A stretch of DNA of 38,058 nt from a virus. Position 1 is the stretch's first letter; each line of letters opens with the position of its first letter. This document shows, in pieces, positions 1-8,297 of the stretch. A program made the translations under genes and the position numbers. The notes under the pieces were generated by a model that saw only the letters and a list, made by a program, of their open reading frames with translations, made no database searches and was not told the DNA's origin. The stretch spans positions 1 to 38,058 of the IMG/VR virus record IMGVR_UViG_3300003702_000003, one strand, 5' to 3'.

Positions 1-49
1 CACCCCGATGGCGGGGACGGTCACGAACGTCACGGGCACACTGGCGTAA
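1..49 (+). CDS. C-terminal end of decoration protein (duplicate of 37384-38016)
   Basis: These bases encode the last residues and TAA stop of the decoration protein whose full gene lies at 37384-38016. It is a partial copy created by the 91-base end overlap, not a separate gene. Confidence 0.9.
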   Translation, partial: TPMAGTVTNVTGTLA

Positions 50-57
50 CACCACGC

Positions 58-91
58 AGAGGGGGGTCACCCTGTGGCCCTCCTCTCTTTT
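58..91 (+). terminator. Rho-independent terminator after the coat/decoration genes
   Basis: Bases 58-70 pair with 74-86 in a 13-bp stem with two G.U wobbles and a 3-base loop, followed by a short T run (88-91). It sits between the decoration gene and the AT-hook gene, where it would cut expression of downstream late genes relative to the abundant coat and decoration proteins. The identical copy at the other end is 38025-38058. Confidence 0.8.
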
Positions 92-104
92 CCACGAGGT
101 ACCC

Positions 105-587
105 ATGGCAATTGTGCACAACCCCGACTCGGACTACGCCCGAGAGCTGGAGAAGTGGAACCAGCCGACGAACAACGGCGGATTCGGAGCGGCACGATTC
201 GAGGAATACCCGCTCATGGTCTTCAAGGCCTTCAAGCGGGACAACGGGCGCGTGATGTGCGGTGATCCACTCGCCACAGTGGGTGATGCCGAAGGCGAAG
301 CCTTTTCTCGGTCGTGTCAGCTCATCGTCAGGAACAACGACGAGCGCGTCCGGGCGATGGCCGATGGCTGGTCTGCCGCACCGGACAAGGCCATCGAGGA
401 TTTCGAGCACGACATGCGGTCGATAGCCGAGGTCACCGCGCAGCGCCACTTTGCCGATCAGGGACTCAGCGATCTCGCCAAGGCCGAGGCCACGCAGGCA
501 GATGCGGCGACCCATGAACAGGTGCCGGCCGTCCCGGTCACCCCGATCAAGCGGAAGCGTGGGCGTCCGCGCAAGACGAGGGTATAA
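105..587 (+). CDS. Virion-region protein with C-terminal AT-hook-like tail
   Basis: 160 aa, start chosen for a GAGG ribosome site 8 bases upstream. The body is soluble and alpha-helical with no family I can name. The last 12 residues are strongly basic and contain a KRGRPRK core, the hallmark of an AT-hook that binds the minor groove of AT-rich DNA. It is the first gene after the coat/decoration terminator and 3 bases from the spike-base gene, so a head-completion or packaged-DNA role is plausible but unproven. The AT-hook call rests only on the short motif. Confidence 0.7.
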   Translation: MAIVHNPDSDYARELEKWNQPTNNGGFGAARFEEYPLMVFKAFKRDNGRVMCGDPLATVGDAEGEAFSRSCQLIVRNNDERVRAMADGWSAAPDKAIEDFEHDMRSIAEVTAQRHFADQGLSDLAKAEATQADAATHEQVPAVPVTPIKRKRGRPRKTRV

Positions 588-590
588 CGC

Positions 591-869
591 ATGGCCCAAA
601 CCAGCGGGACGTACAACCGGTCGGTCGTGATCACCAAAAGCGACACCGTCAACTTCGATGGAAGCACGTATGCGGCCAATGCCTCAACAAAGGCTCTGCC
701 GGCGGATGCCATTTTTTGCGGGGGAGCTGGTGTCGTGGTGGCGATTTTCGAGGATGGGAGTCTCGCGCCCTTTACGGTGCTCGCCGGCACGGTGCTGCCG
801 CTCACGTGTATTCGGGTGAATAGCACGAGTACCACGGCCACATTGATGAATGCGCTCTATCAAGTCTGA
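591..869 (+). CDS. Head spike base-like protein (RCAP_Rcc01079-type)
   Basis: 92 aa, small beta-rich virion protein. The pattern of an N-terminal DTVNFDGSTY stretch, a central CGGAGVVVAIFEDG turn (43-56), an AGTVLPL segment and the ending NSTSTTATLMNALY matches a widespread phage/GTA family that includes the gene transfer agent head-spike base Rcc01079. The stop overlaps the start of the gp4-like gene (TGATG), so translation is probably coupled. In the virion it would sit on the capsid and anchor a spike or fibre. The family match is from memory of the pattern. Confidence 0.6.
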   Translation: MAQTSGTYNRSVVITKSDTVNFDGSTYAANASTKALPADAIFCGGAGVVVAIFEDGSLAPFTVLAGTVLPLTCIRVNSTSTTATLMNALYQV

Positions 870-1603
870 TGACCGTCAGCGATCTCATCACCGCGGCCCT
901 GCAAGACTTGCGGGTGCTGCAGGTCGGAGAGACGGCGTCAGCCAATGATGCGGCGTATGGATTGGATCGGCTCAATGACTGGGTCGACAGCCTCGCGACC
1001 GAAGGCTTGACGGTCTATAGCCGAGCGCGAACGACCTGGACGATCTCAGGAGCCACCAGTTACACGATCGGCACCGGAGCGACCATCAACTGTGCGCGTC
1101 CCACGGGTCCCCTGGCTATCGACAATGTGGGGTTTCAGGACACCTCGGTCTCTCCGACGATGGAGTACAACCTGGGTCCGGTCCTCACGGAGGACGCCTA
1201 CGACGGCATCGCGCAGAAGGATCTCACATCCGTCTATCCGCAGGCCGTGTATTACAACCCCACGTATGATGCGGGGTTTGGGCTCCTTCGCCTGTGGCCG
1301 CTCTCCACGAGCAGCACCCTGGAAGGCGTCATCTACACCCTGGTGCCCGTGAGCGAATTCTCGGCCATCAGTGACACCGTGGCGTTGCCGCCGGGGTATC
1401 GACGTTTTCTGCGGACCAATCTCGCCAAGGAGCTTGCGAGCGCCTTTGACTCGCCTCTGACGCCGAATATCCAGCAGGCCGCGATGGAGAGCAAAGCCGA
1501 TGTGAAGCGCGCCAACGAGCGGTTGATGGACCTCTCCAGTGGTGTGGCAGGGATGATCTTTGGTGGCGGCGGCCCCCATTACAATATCTACTCGGACACG
1601 TAG
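869..1603 (+). CDS. Head-to-tail adaptor, P22 gp4-like tail accessory factor
   Basis: 244 aa. The N-terminus (DLITAALQDLRVLQVGETAS, then DAAYGLDRLNDWVDSLATEGLTVY at about 26-50) is the classic signature of the P22 gp4 family. That protein binds the portal after packaging and forms the ring joining portal to tail hub. The length is near that of gp4-like homologues. It follows directly on the spike-base gene and precedes the gp10-like gene, the same order as in P22-like phages. Some gp4 proteins have peptidoglycan-hydrolysing activity; I see nothing that proves it here. Confidence 0.88.
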   Translation: MTVSDLITAALQDLRVLQVGETASANDAAYGLDRLNDWVDSLATEGLTVYSRARTTWTISGATSYTIGTGATINCARPTGPLAIDNVGFQDTSVSPTMEYNLGPVLTEDAYDGIAQKDLTSVYPQAVYYNPTYDAGFGLLRLWPLSTSSTLEGVIYTLVPVSEFSAISDTVALPPGYRRFLRTNLAKELASAFDSPLTPNIQQAAMESKADVKRANERLMDLSSGVAGMIFGGGGPHYNIYSDT

Positions 1604-1605
1604 AG

Positions 1606-3084
1606 ATGGCGCAATATTCCGGCTTTGTGTACGGGTCGAACGAAGCGCAGAGCCCGTGGGCCGACTGTGAGCGCACGGTTAACTGGTATCCCGAGCCGAC
1701 CCAGGCGTCCGCCTCACCGCACGTCGCCGCGCTCTACCCGTGTCCCGGCCAGCAAGAGTACGTCACGGTCGCGGACATCAATGGACGTGCCCTGTTTGCC
1801 ATGGCGGATCGGTGCTTCGCCGTCATTGGGCCAAGCGTCTACAAGGTGCTGGAGACGGCGTCCGCATCGATTGTAACGGACGGGACCGTCACGAATGACC
1901 CCAATCCCGCGTCCATCGCGAGTAACGGTGCTGCCGGAGGCCAACTCCTGATCGGCTCTGGGACGAACGCCTACCTGCTGACCATCGCGACCAATACGCT
2001 CAGTGCATCCATCAGTGCGCTGGCCGGCAAATGCACCATGGTCGGCATGATCGACGGATACTTTCTGTCGTTCGACAGTGCCGACTCGAAGTTCTACATC
2101 AGCGGCCTGAACGACGGCACGACCTGGGACGCGACACAGTACGCCCAGCGCTCCATTGCCCCCGACCCCTGGAGGGCCATGGTCGTAGACGGCAATCGCC
2201 AGATCTGGCTGATTGGCGAGCAGACGGGCGAGGTCTGGTACGACGCAGGGACGAGCCCGTTCCCGTTTGCGCCCGTACCAGGATCGGTCTTCTCGTATGG
2301 CACGACTGCGCCGTATTCGGTCAAGCTCGCTGGCGATAAGATGGTCTGGCTCTCCCAGACGGCAGAGGGGGCCGGGGTGGTCGTCGCCGCCACCGGCTTG
2401 GTCCCACAACGGGTCAGTTCCTACGCCGTCGAGACCGCCATTGCCGGATACGCCAGGACCAGCACGATTACCGACGCTGAAGCCGTCGTCTACAGCGACC
2501 AGGGCCATCTTTTCTACTGCTTGACGTTTCCCGCAGCCAAGGCGACCTGGGTCTTCGACCTCTCGACGGGTCTCTGGCACGAGCGAGGCGTCTGGGATGT
2601 GAGTAGTGGCAGTTATACGTTCTGGGGACCGAGGAGCCACTGTTATGCGTTCGGACAGCACCTGGTCTCGTACCGCGAGACGGGCCTGATCTGTTCGATG
2701 GACACCGCATTCACGACAGAATGTACCGGCGACATCATTCGTCGGCTGCGCGTGCCACCACCGCTCTGGCTGCACGCGGGAGCCTCACGTCGCCTGTTTG
2801 TCTCCCGTCTTGAGCTATTACTCGAACCGGGTCTCGGCACGTCCTCTGGGCAGGGCGTCGACCCCCAGGTGATGATGCGGACGAGTACCGACCTGAAAAC
2901 CTGGAGCAATACGCAACTCGCCGCAGCCGGCGCACAGGGAACCTTTGGGACGCGGGTGTATTGGACCCGACTCGCGAGTGCCGACCGTGTCTGGGTGCCC
3001 GAGGTGACCGTTACTGATCCGATTCCCTGGCGGATCGTCGGGGCTGACGTGGAAGGCCGAAACATCCAAGGGCAGGGCGCATGA
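1606..3084 (+). CDS. Packaged-DNA stabilization protein, P22 gp10-like tail hub
   Basis: 492 aa. The opening (FVYGSNEAQSPWADCERTVNWYPEP) is typical of the P22 gp10 / phage stabilisation family, and the rest is beta-rich with recurring W/G/D turns as expected for its propeller fold. gp10 binds the gp4 ring and plugs the vertex to hold the DNA in the filled head. The start is 3 bases after the gp4-like stop, and its TGA overlaps an ATG at 3081. Order and length support the assignment. No gp26-like needle gene is recognisable next to it. Confidence 0.88.
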   Translation: MAQYSGFVYGSNEAQSPWADCERTVNWYPEPTQASASPHVAALYPCPGQQEYVTVADINGRALFAMADRCFAVIGPSVYKVLETASASIVTDGTVTNDPNPASIASNGAAGGQLLIGSGTNAYLLTIATNTLSASISALAGKCTMVGMIDGYFLSFDSADSKFYISGLNDGTTWDATQYAQRSIAPDPWRAMVVDGNRQIWLIGEQTGEVWYDAGTSPFPFAPVPGSVFSYGTTAPYSVKLAGDKMVWLSQTAEGAGVVVAATGLVPQRVSSYAVETAIAGYARTSTITDAEAVVYSDQGHLFYCLTFPAAKATWVFDLSTGLWHERGVWDVSSGSYTFWGPRSHCYAFGQHLVSYRETGLICSMDTAFTTECTGDIIRRLRVPPPLWLHAGASRRLFVSRLELLLEPGLGTSSGQGVDPQVMMRTSTDLKTWSNTQLAAAGAQGTFGTRVYWTRLASADRVWVPEVTVTDPIPWRIVGADVEGRNIQGQGA

Positions 3085-3087
3085 CCG

Positions 3088-3573
3088 ATGCTCAGTATAG
3101 CTCCGACACCGGAAGTCGTGGTCGAACCGGCCGTCGTGGAGAGCCGGATCACCGGGCGCGTCACACGGGTGATGCGCTACTGGCTCCTGTCGCTGGTGGA
3201 CCGGCTGAATGGGACTCCGCAGACGCTGGACACCGTGCAGGCGTCCACGCAAGAGGCGAGCATCAGCGCGACCAGTTTCGCGATTCTCTCGGTGTCGCCG
3301 GGCATGTATCGGCTCTCGATGGGGGCCAGGATTTCCCGAGCGGCGACCACCAGCTCGTCGCTGATCGTGACGTTCGGGTGGGTCTCATCGGGCGTCAGTT
3401 GCACGACGAGCAGCACGGCGATGACCGGGAACACGACCGCGACGGTGGGAAGCCTGACAGTGCTGGTGCGCGTGGACGAGGCCACGGCGATCACCTATGC
3501 GACGACACGTGCGACTGTGGGGGGCACGACGATGCAATACAGCCTGGACCTGTCGTGCGAACAACTCGTGTAA
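3088..3573 (+). CDS. Hypothetical beta-rich virion protein
   Basis: 161 aa. Residues 1-45 are predicted helical with a charged VESRITGRVTRVMRYW stretch; the rest is Ser/Thr/Val-rich and beta-like, as in small head or tail decoration proteins. A purine-rich AGGGCAGGGC site precedes the ATG. An ATG at 3081 in another frame opens the long frame that contains the GNAT gene, but its first 158 codons have an out-of-frame look (D/G/R/H-rich), so I prefer 3088 as the real gene here. No family recognised; it occupies the slot where P22-like phages keep tail needle or small structural genes. Confidence 0.65.
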   Translation: MLSIAPTPEVVVEPAVVESRITGRVTRVMRYWLLSLVDRLNGTPQTLDTVQASTQEASISATSFAILSVSPGMYRLSMGARISRAATTSSSLIVTFGWVSSGVSCTTSSTAMTGNTTATVGSLTVLVRVDEATAITYATTRATVGGTTMQYSLDLSCEQLV

Positions 3574-4007
3574 TCCGACCGGCGACCCGTGCAGATGTAC
3601 CGGCCCTGGTGGTGATGGGGCAGCAATTTGCCCAGACAGAGATGTATCGTGATGTGCTGCATGAGAACCCCGAGCAGATGGCGGTTGTCGCGACGAACCT
3701 CATTGAGCACGAGAGCGGGACGGTCCTGGTCCTTGAGCGCGAAGGCGTCCTGGTGGGCATGATCGGGATCGTCTGCACTCTGCATTTCCTCTCTGGAGAA
3801 ATGTATGCCGGCGAGGTGTTCTGGTGGGTCACGCCGGGGCAGCGTGGTGACGGGGTCCGACTCCTGCGTGCGGCTGAATCGTGGGCCATCGAGCATGGGG
3901 CCAAGACGCTACAAATGATCGCCCCCACCGAGCGCGTCGGACAGTTCTACGACCGGATGGGGTTTGCACGCATGGAAACGAGCTACCAGAAAGAGTTAGG
4001 CGCATGA
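3555..4007 (+). CDS. GNAT-family N-acetyltransferase
   Basis: 150 aa from a GTG start, overlapping the preceding gene by 19 bases. The N-terminal VIRPATRADVPAL, the acetyl-CoA loop PGQRGDGVRLLRAAESWA (about 94-111, the Q/R-x-x-G-x-G/A motif) and the C-terminal FYDRMGFARMETSY are typical of GNAT enzymes, which move an acetyl group from acetyl-CoA to an amine. The substrate is unknown. The next gene is coupled by an ATGA overlap, and both enzymes lie inside the tail module. The start is uncertain; the frame is open far upstream. Confidence 0.82.
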   Translation: MRTTRVIRPATRADVPALVVMGQQFAQTEMYRDVLHENPEQMAVVATNLIEHESGTVLVLEREGVLVGMIGIVCTLHFLSGEMYAGEVFWWVTPGQRGDGVRLLRAAESWAIEHGAKTLQMIAPTERVGQFYDRMGFARMETSYQKELGA

Positions 4008-4678
4008 AGTCGGCGGCTCTCGCAGCGGAAGAATTGACCGAGCAGGTCTCACATCGTCTGATGGCGCTTGCGGATGAACACCTGGTGTCGAATGCGTTAT
4101 CCGAGGGCACCGAGGTGGTTCCTGATATCCACATCTACGATGATGTCTTGCCGGACCCCGAGGGCTATCGAGCATTGGCGTTGGTGCATTCATTCCAGAC
4201 GTTTGTCATCGGAAACGTGGAGTGGCATGGGTTCGCTGAGTGTGAGCCATCCGGCCTGACGGACTGGCTACAGGACACGCGCCCAGACCTGACGGCGACG
4301 TTATCGTTGTTGAGGCAGAGCCCTGATGGTCAAGAGGAGCCTCATTACATCCACACAGACCGAAGCATGGGAGACTGGAGCGCCATCTTGTATTTGACGC
4401 CGTCTCCCAAAGCAGGAGATGGCACGGACTTTTGGCGGCACCGATGGTCAGGCGTCACCGAAAGCTGTGCTGAATCCGCGACTGAAATGGCGCAGGAGGC
4501 CCAGGCATGGAGTGACCAGGATCAATGGTCCCTGCGGCAACACGTCGCGTCCAGGTTCAATCGTGTGGTCCTGTTCCCGGCGGAGTATTTCCATTCTCGG
4601 TCCCTGCATGAGAATTATGGGTCTGGCGAAACGGCACGATTGACGCAGATTGTCTTCTGCGAGAAGAAGGACACATAA
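4004..4678 (+). CDS. 2-oxoglutarate/Fe(II) oxygenase-like protein (DUF6445-type)
   Basis: 224 aa. It has the double-stranded beta-helix signature: HTD at 117-119 (first iron ligands), H197 in EYFHSR (third ligand) and R212 in ARLTQIVF at the 2-oxoglutarate position. ILYLTP and GTDFWRHR between them fit the small family often labelled DUF6445. Such enzymes hydroxylate or otherwise oxidise a substrate using O2 and 2-oxoglutarate; the substrate is unknown. Start by ATGA overlap with the GNAT gene. Linkage with GNAT suggests virion- or host-modifying enzymes carried with the tail genes. Confidence 0.72.
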   Translation: MKSAALAAEELTEQVSHRLMALADEHLVSNALSEGTEVVPDIHIYDDVLPDPEGYRALALVHSFQTFVIGNVEWHGFAECEPSGLTDWLQDTRPDLTATLSLLRQSPDGQEEPHYIHTDRSMGDWSAILYLTPSPKAGDGTDFWRHRWSGVTESCAESATEMAQEAQAWSDQDQWSLRQHVASRFNRVVLFPAEYFHSRSLHENYGSGETARLTQIVFCEKKDT

Positions 4679-4679
4679 T

Positions 4680-5222
4680 ATGTCTGTCACAATGACAACG
4701 GGACTCTTGATTGGCTCAAGTATCGCTACTGGCGTTGGAGGATTAGGCGCTGCCAAGATACGGAGTGGTGCTGCCGGTCGAGCCGCACAACTCCAGACCG
4801 ACGCCCTTCTTCGGGGGGCTGAAATAGATCGTCAGACGGCGGCTGACAAACTGGACTATGTCAAAAACCAAGCACGCATGGACCGAGAGTCCGAACGATG
4901 GGCGTCTCGACAGCAATACGGGTTGTCGAGAGCCGAGGACATGAATGTGTTTAATCGATTCGGAGACACCGAGACCAACCGGCGAGCGGAGCTTGTATCG
5001 GCTGGCCTCAGCGGGGACAAGCGGTATGGGGCCACGCAGCAACAACTCAACACGATGCGTGCGCTTATGGGTATGCCGAATAAGGCTCTCTCTGCGTATG
5101 TCCGGCCCGACGCGTTGCGCCTGACCGCACCGACGCTGCCGGAATACGTGGAAGACCCCACGCAGTATACCGTCGATAATGTGGACGTAGACCCGCTGAA
5201 CAACACCCGCCGCCGGGTATAA
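4680..5222 (+). CDS. Internal virion / DNA-ejection protein candidate 1
   Basis: 180 aa, start 2 bases after the previous stop. Residues 5-28 are Gly/Ala/Ile-rich and hydrophobic (GLLIGSSIATGVGGLGAAKI), a glycine-zipper-like membrane helix. A long charged helical segment (about 30-105) follows and then a Pro-rich tail. This small-protein design and the position just ahead of larger Gln/Ala-rich proteins match the first of the ejection proteins (gp7-like slot) in P22-type phages. No sequence family is recognised, so the role is inferred from context. Confidence 0.7.
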   Translation: MSVTMTTGLLIGSSIATGVGGLGAAKIRSGAAGRAAQLQTDALLRGAEIDRQTAADKLDYVKNQARMDRESERWASRQQYGLSRAEDMNVFNRFGDTETNRRAELVSAGLSGDKRYGATQQQLNTMRALMGMPNKALSAYVRPDALRLTAPTLPEYVEDPTQYTVDNVDVDPLNNTRRRV

Positions 5223-5235
5223 ACACGAGAAGACT

Positions 5236-6807
5236 ATGGCTATTTTCCGCGACGTGTTGCCGACTGATTTCACTGGAGACCCGAAGGATCGCCCCGAAGA
5301 CATAGCCTATGTGCGCGAAGGGGCGAAAGAGAACCAGCAGCTCCGGGCTCGGCGCGTATTGAAGGCTGCGTACGTCGAACATCAAGGTCGAGAGATGACC
5401 GATGCGGACTTTGATGGCTGGTGGTCGGGAGCGTACGGCTGGGGACCACCCGGGATCGAGGGCCTTGACGACTGGGTGCGTGGCATCAAGCACGAAGGAG
5501 ACCGGCTGAAAGCGGTCGCCGCACAGAAACAGAATGGGACGACACCGGGTGTACCGCCTCGAACAGGTCAAGCCCCGCCTGGGTGGGACCAGAGTAAATG
5601 GGCCGACCCTGAGCATGGCACCGCGAAGTACGACGCGGCCGCGTTCCTGTACGGTCTCACCAAACCGTCTGACATTGCCGCGAGGGTGCAAAGTGACGCG
5701 TTTCAGGAGCGGTTCCCCGGCGCGACCTTCAACGACAAGGATAAGATCGATTTCGGAAACGTGACCGAAGGCGGCAATCGGGTCGGCGTGATTGACGTGC
5801 TCAGGGGGGCGGATCAGAGCAGGAACACATCTGGTGGATTGTATTGGAATCCCTCGGGAGTGGACAGTACAGGCAGGGACTATACAGAAAGGGACGATAC
5901 AGAAAGGGACGGTACAGAAAGGGACGGTACAGAAAGGGACGGTACAGAAAGGGACGATAAGACCCTCCCATGGACTCCGCCTCTTGGTAGCCCGTTATTC
6001 AACCCACCCTTGACACAGGGACCGCCCAGTATGGGCTACGGCATGGGACCGGGCGGTGGCGGCGGCGGCACGATGGGGCAGATGATCACCCCCTACAATC
6101 CGCTCGCGACCTACAGCCCCGTGCCGTATACCACGCCGGACCCATTCCGACCACCGGCCTATGAGGGCGCGACACCGTTCGGCCAAGACCCCTACGCGGC
6201 GGCGGTCCCGTTTGCGGGTCCAACGGCCGCGGACATGACCGCGGACCCTGGCTACCAGTTCCGGCTGCGTCAAGGACAAGAGGCGCTGGAGCGCAGCGGT
6301 GCGGCCCGCGGAGTCACGAATACCGGGGGCACCCTGCGGGACATTCTGGACTACGGGCAGCAAGCCGCGTCCCAGGAATACGGCAACGTGTTCGGACGGC
6401 AGCGGGACGTGTATGACCTGAACGAGCGCAATCGTTTCAACGCCTACCAGGCCAACTACGGCAACGCCATGGACGCCTACGCAATGAACGAGCGCAACCG
6501 AGCGGGGGCGTTCGCCACCAACGTCGGGACCGCACGCGACGCCTACGCGATGAATGTGGCGAATCGCTTCCAGGGATATCAGACTAACGAACTGGCGCGG
6601 TGGCAAGAGAACCAGGAAGCCGAGGCGCGTCGGTCTGGTGCGTATGGCGCGAACCTGGGTGCCTACGAGCGACAGCAACAGTACGGGCTGCGAGCGCAGG
6701 GGCAGGGGTTCGATCAGTCATTCCGTAACTGGCAAGAGCAGTACAACCAGGGTCGGCTGAGCGCCACCGATACCTACAACCGGATGTACGGATTGGCGAC
6801 CACATAA
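5236..6807 (+). CDS. DNA transfer / ejection protein candidate 2, with TERDG repeats
   Basis: 523 aa. The N-terminal 180 residues are soluble and charged. Residues 211-240 are a pentapeptide repeat (T-E-R-D-G). A Gly/Pro-rich linker follows (about 250-310). The C-terminal 200 residues (from DPGYQFRLRQGQEALERSGAARG) match the phage 'DNA transfer protein p32'-type domain, with long Gln/Asn/Ala helices and repeated DAYAMNERNR-like blocks. Such proteins are packed in the head and ejected with the DNA. Start after a GAGAAG site; the stop overlaps the next ATG (TAATG). Confidence 0.75.
   Translation: MAIFRDVLPTDFTGDPKDRPEDIAYVREGAKENQQLRARRVLKAAYVEHQGREMTDADFDGWWSGAYGWGPPGIEGLDDWVRGIKHEGDRLKAVAAQKQNGTTPGVPPRTGQAPPGWDQSKWADPEHGTAKYDAAAFLYGLTKPSDIAARVQSDAFQERFPGATFNDKDKIDFGNVTEGGNRVGVIDVLRGADQSRNTSGGLYWNPSGVDSTGRDYTERDDTERDGTERDGTERDGTERDDKTLPWTPPLGSPLFNPPLTQGPPSMGYGMGPGGGGGGTMGQMITPYNPLATYSPVPYTTPDPFRPPAYEGATPFGQDPYAAAVPFAGPTAADMTADPGYQFRLRQGQEALERSGAARGVTNTGGTLRDILDYGQQAASQEYGNVFGRQRDVYDLNERNRFNAYQANYGNAMDAYAMNERNRAGAFATNVGTARDAYAMNVANRFQGYQTNELARWQENQEAEARRSGAYGANLGAYERQQQYGLRAQGQGFDQSFRNWQEQYNQGRLSATDTYNRMYGLATT
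5866..5955 (+). repeat. 15-bp minisatellite, six units, inside the ejection gene
   Basis: Unit ggtacagaaagggac repeats every 15 bases. The three copies at 5911-5955 are identical, 5896-5910 and 5881-5895 differ by one or two bases, and 5866-5880 is degenerate. Each unit encodes GTERD, so changes in copy number keep the frame. The identical last units suggest recent slippage. Confidence 0.95.
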
Positions 6808-8297
6808 TGCCGTTTCAATATAGGTCCTACCAGAACCGACATGTCGGGACCATTGCCGACCTGATGGGTCGTGGACGTGACGCCGAGGCCCAAGCCCTGA
6901 TCGCGGCTGCGAACGCGCAGGCCCAAGCGGCCCAGATCAGTGGGCAGGCGTGGGGCGGGGCGGTCCAGGGCATTGGGAATACCATCGCGGCGATTCCGGG
7001 GCAGATCCAGGCGCAGCAGGACCGTGAGTTGGTGCTGGAGGACCGCGAACTGCTACGGAAGCAGCGAGAGGGGTCCATGGCCTTAACCGACGCGAGGACC
7101 GCGTCGATGGCCGCAGAAGACCAACGTCGGATCACGGCGGCGGCGCAGGCAGACGAGCGGGACATCCGGCTTAGCGCCGTGCTGGCGAATCCTAAGCGGA
7201 CCACAGCGGATTTCGTCCGTATCCTGGGGGCGCAGGATGGCATCACCTTCGCGGCCGGCCTCCATAAGTTAGGGGATGATTCGGTGGAGCTGTTAAGCCC
7301 CTCTGATCGGGCTGAGCACCTACGTGCTATCGCTCGGTCCATGCACATACTCTCACCCGCGTTGCAGGCTGAATACTGGCCCGTGACGCGTGCGCGCTTA
7401 CTGGACGACAAGCGTCTAGGACTCAGACCGGAAGATATCCCTGAGCAGCCTAACCAAGCGTTCCTCGATGGGATCAGGAATTACGACGTTGAGCCGACAG
7501 CTCCGGTCGCTCCTGGTACTCCATGGACCGGGACACTGGACGGAGTGCCAACGGTCTTTGAACGCGGTCCTGAGGGTAGGATGCAGCCCGTGGGTGGGGG
7601 AATAGGACCGCCGCTGAGTGCCCCAAGCTCTCTCACGGAAGACGAAAGAAATCGGGCAGAATATGCTGCGCTAAAGGCACAAGGATTCATACCTGAGGGC
7701 CAGACATTCCCCCGGTGGTTAAAGAACGAACAGACGCTCCCGGAGGTTGTCGAGCCGGATGTTCAATCTCGACTTGTCACCAATGATCAAGGTGTCGTCA
7801 ACATTCAGGAGTCCCTGAGGGCACTTGATTTAACTCCAATTGATGAAGCGAATAAGTTGTGGGACAGAATAGATGGATACGTGACTGGTCCGATTTCTGC
7901 GTTCGGACGAGCTACTGATAACATATTTGCGAATGCTCCCGAAGCAAGAGCGACTAGGACAGCTCTTGGTCTTGCGAAGAATAGCATCGTACGGGCAATG
8001 CACGCGAATGACAGGTTCCCAGAGGGAGAAAGACGGGCTCTTATCAATAGCATTGACCTGGAGACTTCGTCATGGCGTGCAGCGGGCGTAGTGAAGACTA
8101 AAATTCATGAGATAGAGAAAACATTGAGACGGATGCTTGATCGAAAAAATGAGATTGACGATATCGGGGCCATCCTGCAAGCGATAGACGAGCTTGGAGT
8201 ACCCGTGGGATCAGACGGGTTTACTCTCGCTGAGCCAGAGATCGTAATTAGATTCGACGCTCAAGGCAACGAGATGATAAGCCCAGAGACGAGATAA
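6807..8297 (+). CDS. Internal virion / ejection protein candidate 3
   Basis: 496 aa. The N-terminal 160 residues are almost pure Ala/Gln/Arg helix (AEAQALIAAANAQAQAAQIS...) broken by a glycine-rich hydrophobic patch near 45-65 (GGAVQGIGNTIAAIPGQI), like other ejection proteins. The rest is mixed helical with no recognised enzyme motif. Start and stop are coupled to both neighbours by TAATG overlaps, so these ejection-type genes are translated as a block. Base composition becomes more AT-rich and AGA/AGG arginine codons become common from about 7.25 kb onward. Confidence 0.72.
   Translation: MPFQYRSYQNRHVGTIADLMGRGRDAEAQALIAAANAQAQAAQISGQAWGGAVQGIGNTIAAIPGQIQAQQDRELVLEDRELLRKQREGSMALTDARTASMAAEDQRRITAAAQADERDIRLSAVLANPKRTTADFVRILGAQDGITFAAGLHKLGDDSVELLSPSDRAEHLRAIARSMHILSPALQAEYWPVTRARLLDDKRLGLRPEDIPEQPNQAFLDGIRNYDVEPTAPVAPGTPWTGTLDGVPTVFERGPEGRMQPVGGGIGPPLSAPSSLTEDERNRAEYAALKAQGFIPEGQTFPRWLKNEQTLPEVVEPDVQSRLVTNDQGVVNIQESLRALDLTPIDEANKLWDRIDGYVTGPISAFGRATDNIFANAPEARATRTALGLAKNSIVRAMHANDRFPEGERRALINSIDLETSSWRAAGVVKTKIHEIEKTLRRMLDRKNEIDDIGAILQAIDELGVPVGSDGFTLAEPEIVIRFDAQGNEMISPETR

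Larger units (their letters stand above)
1..91. repeat. Terminal direct repeat, left copy
   Basis: The first 91 bases are identical to the last 91 (37968-38058). The repeat carries the end of the decoration-protein gene and the terminator that follows it. The short, odd length inside ordinary coding sequence looks like an assembler overlap on a circular or circularly permuted molecule rather than a biological T7-like terminal repeat; that is inference. Either way the sequence is complete. Confidence 0.95.

Noticed and set aside
1714-2775. Long minus-strand open frame opposite the gp10-like gene
   Set aside because: Composition is Arg/Gly/Asp-rich as expected for the antisense of a GC-rich gene, with no ribosome site; the plus-strand gp10 match explains the DNA.
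3081-3554. Upstream extension of the GNAT frame to ATG 3081
   Set aside because: The 158 extra residues look out-of-frame and overlap a better coding frame at 3088; GNAT motifs begin near the GTG at 3555.
5866-5955. Diversity-generating template/variable repeat
   Set aside because: Simple 15-bp tandem slippage repeat; no reverse transcriptase gene or A-specific variation pattern is present.
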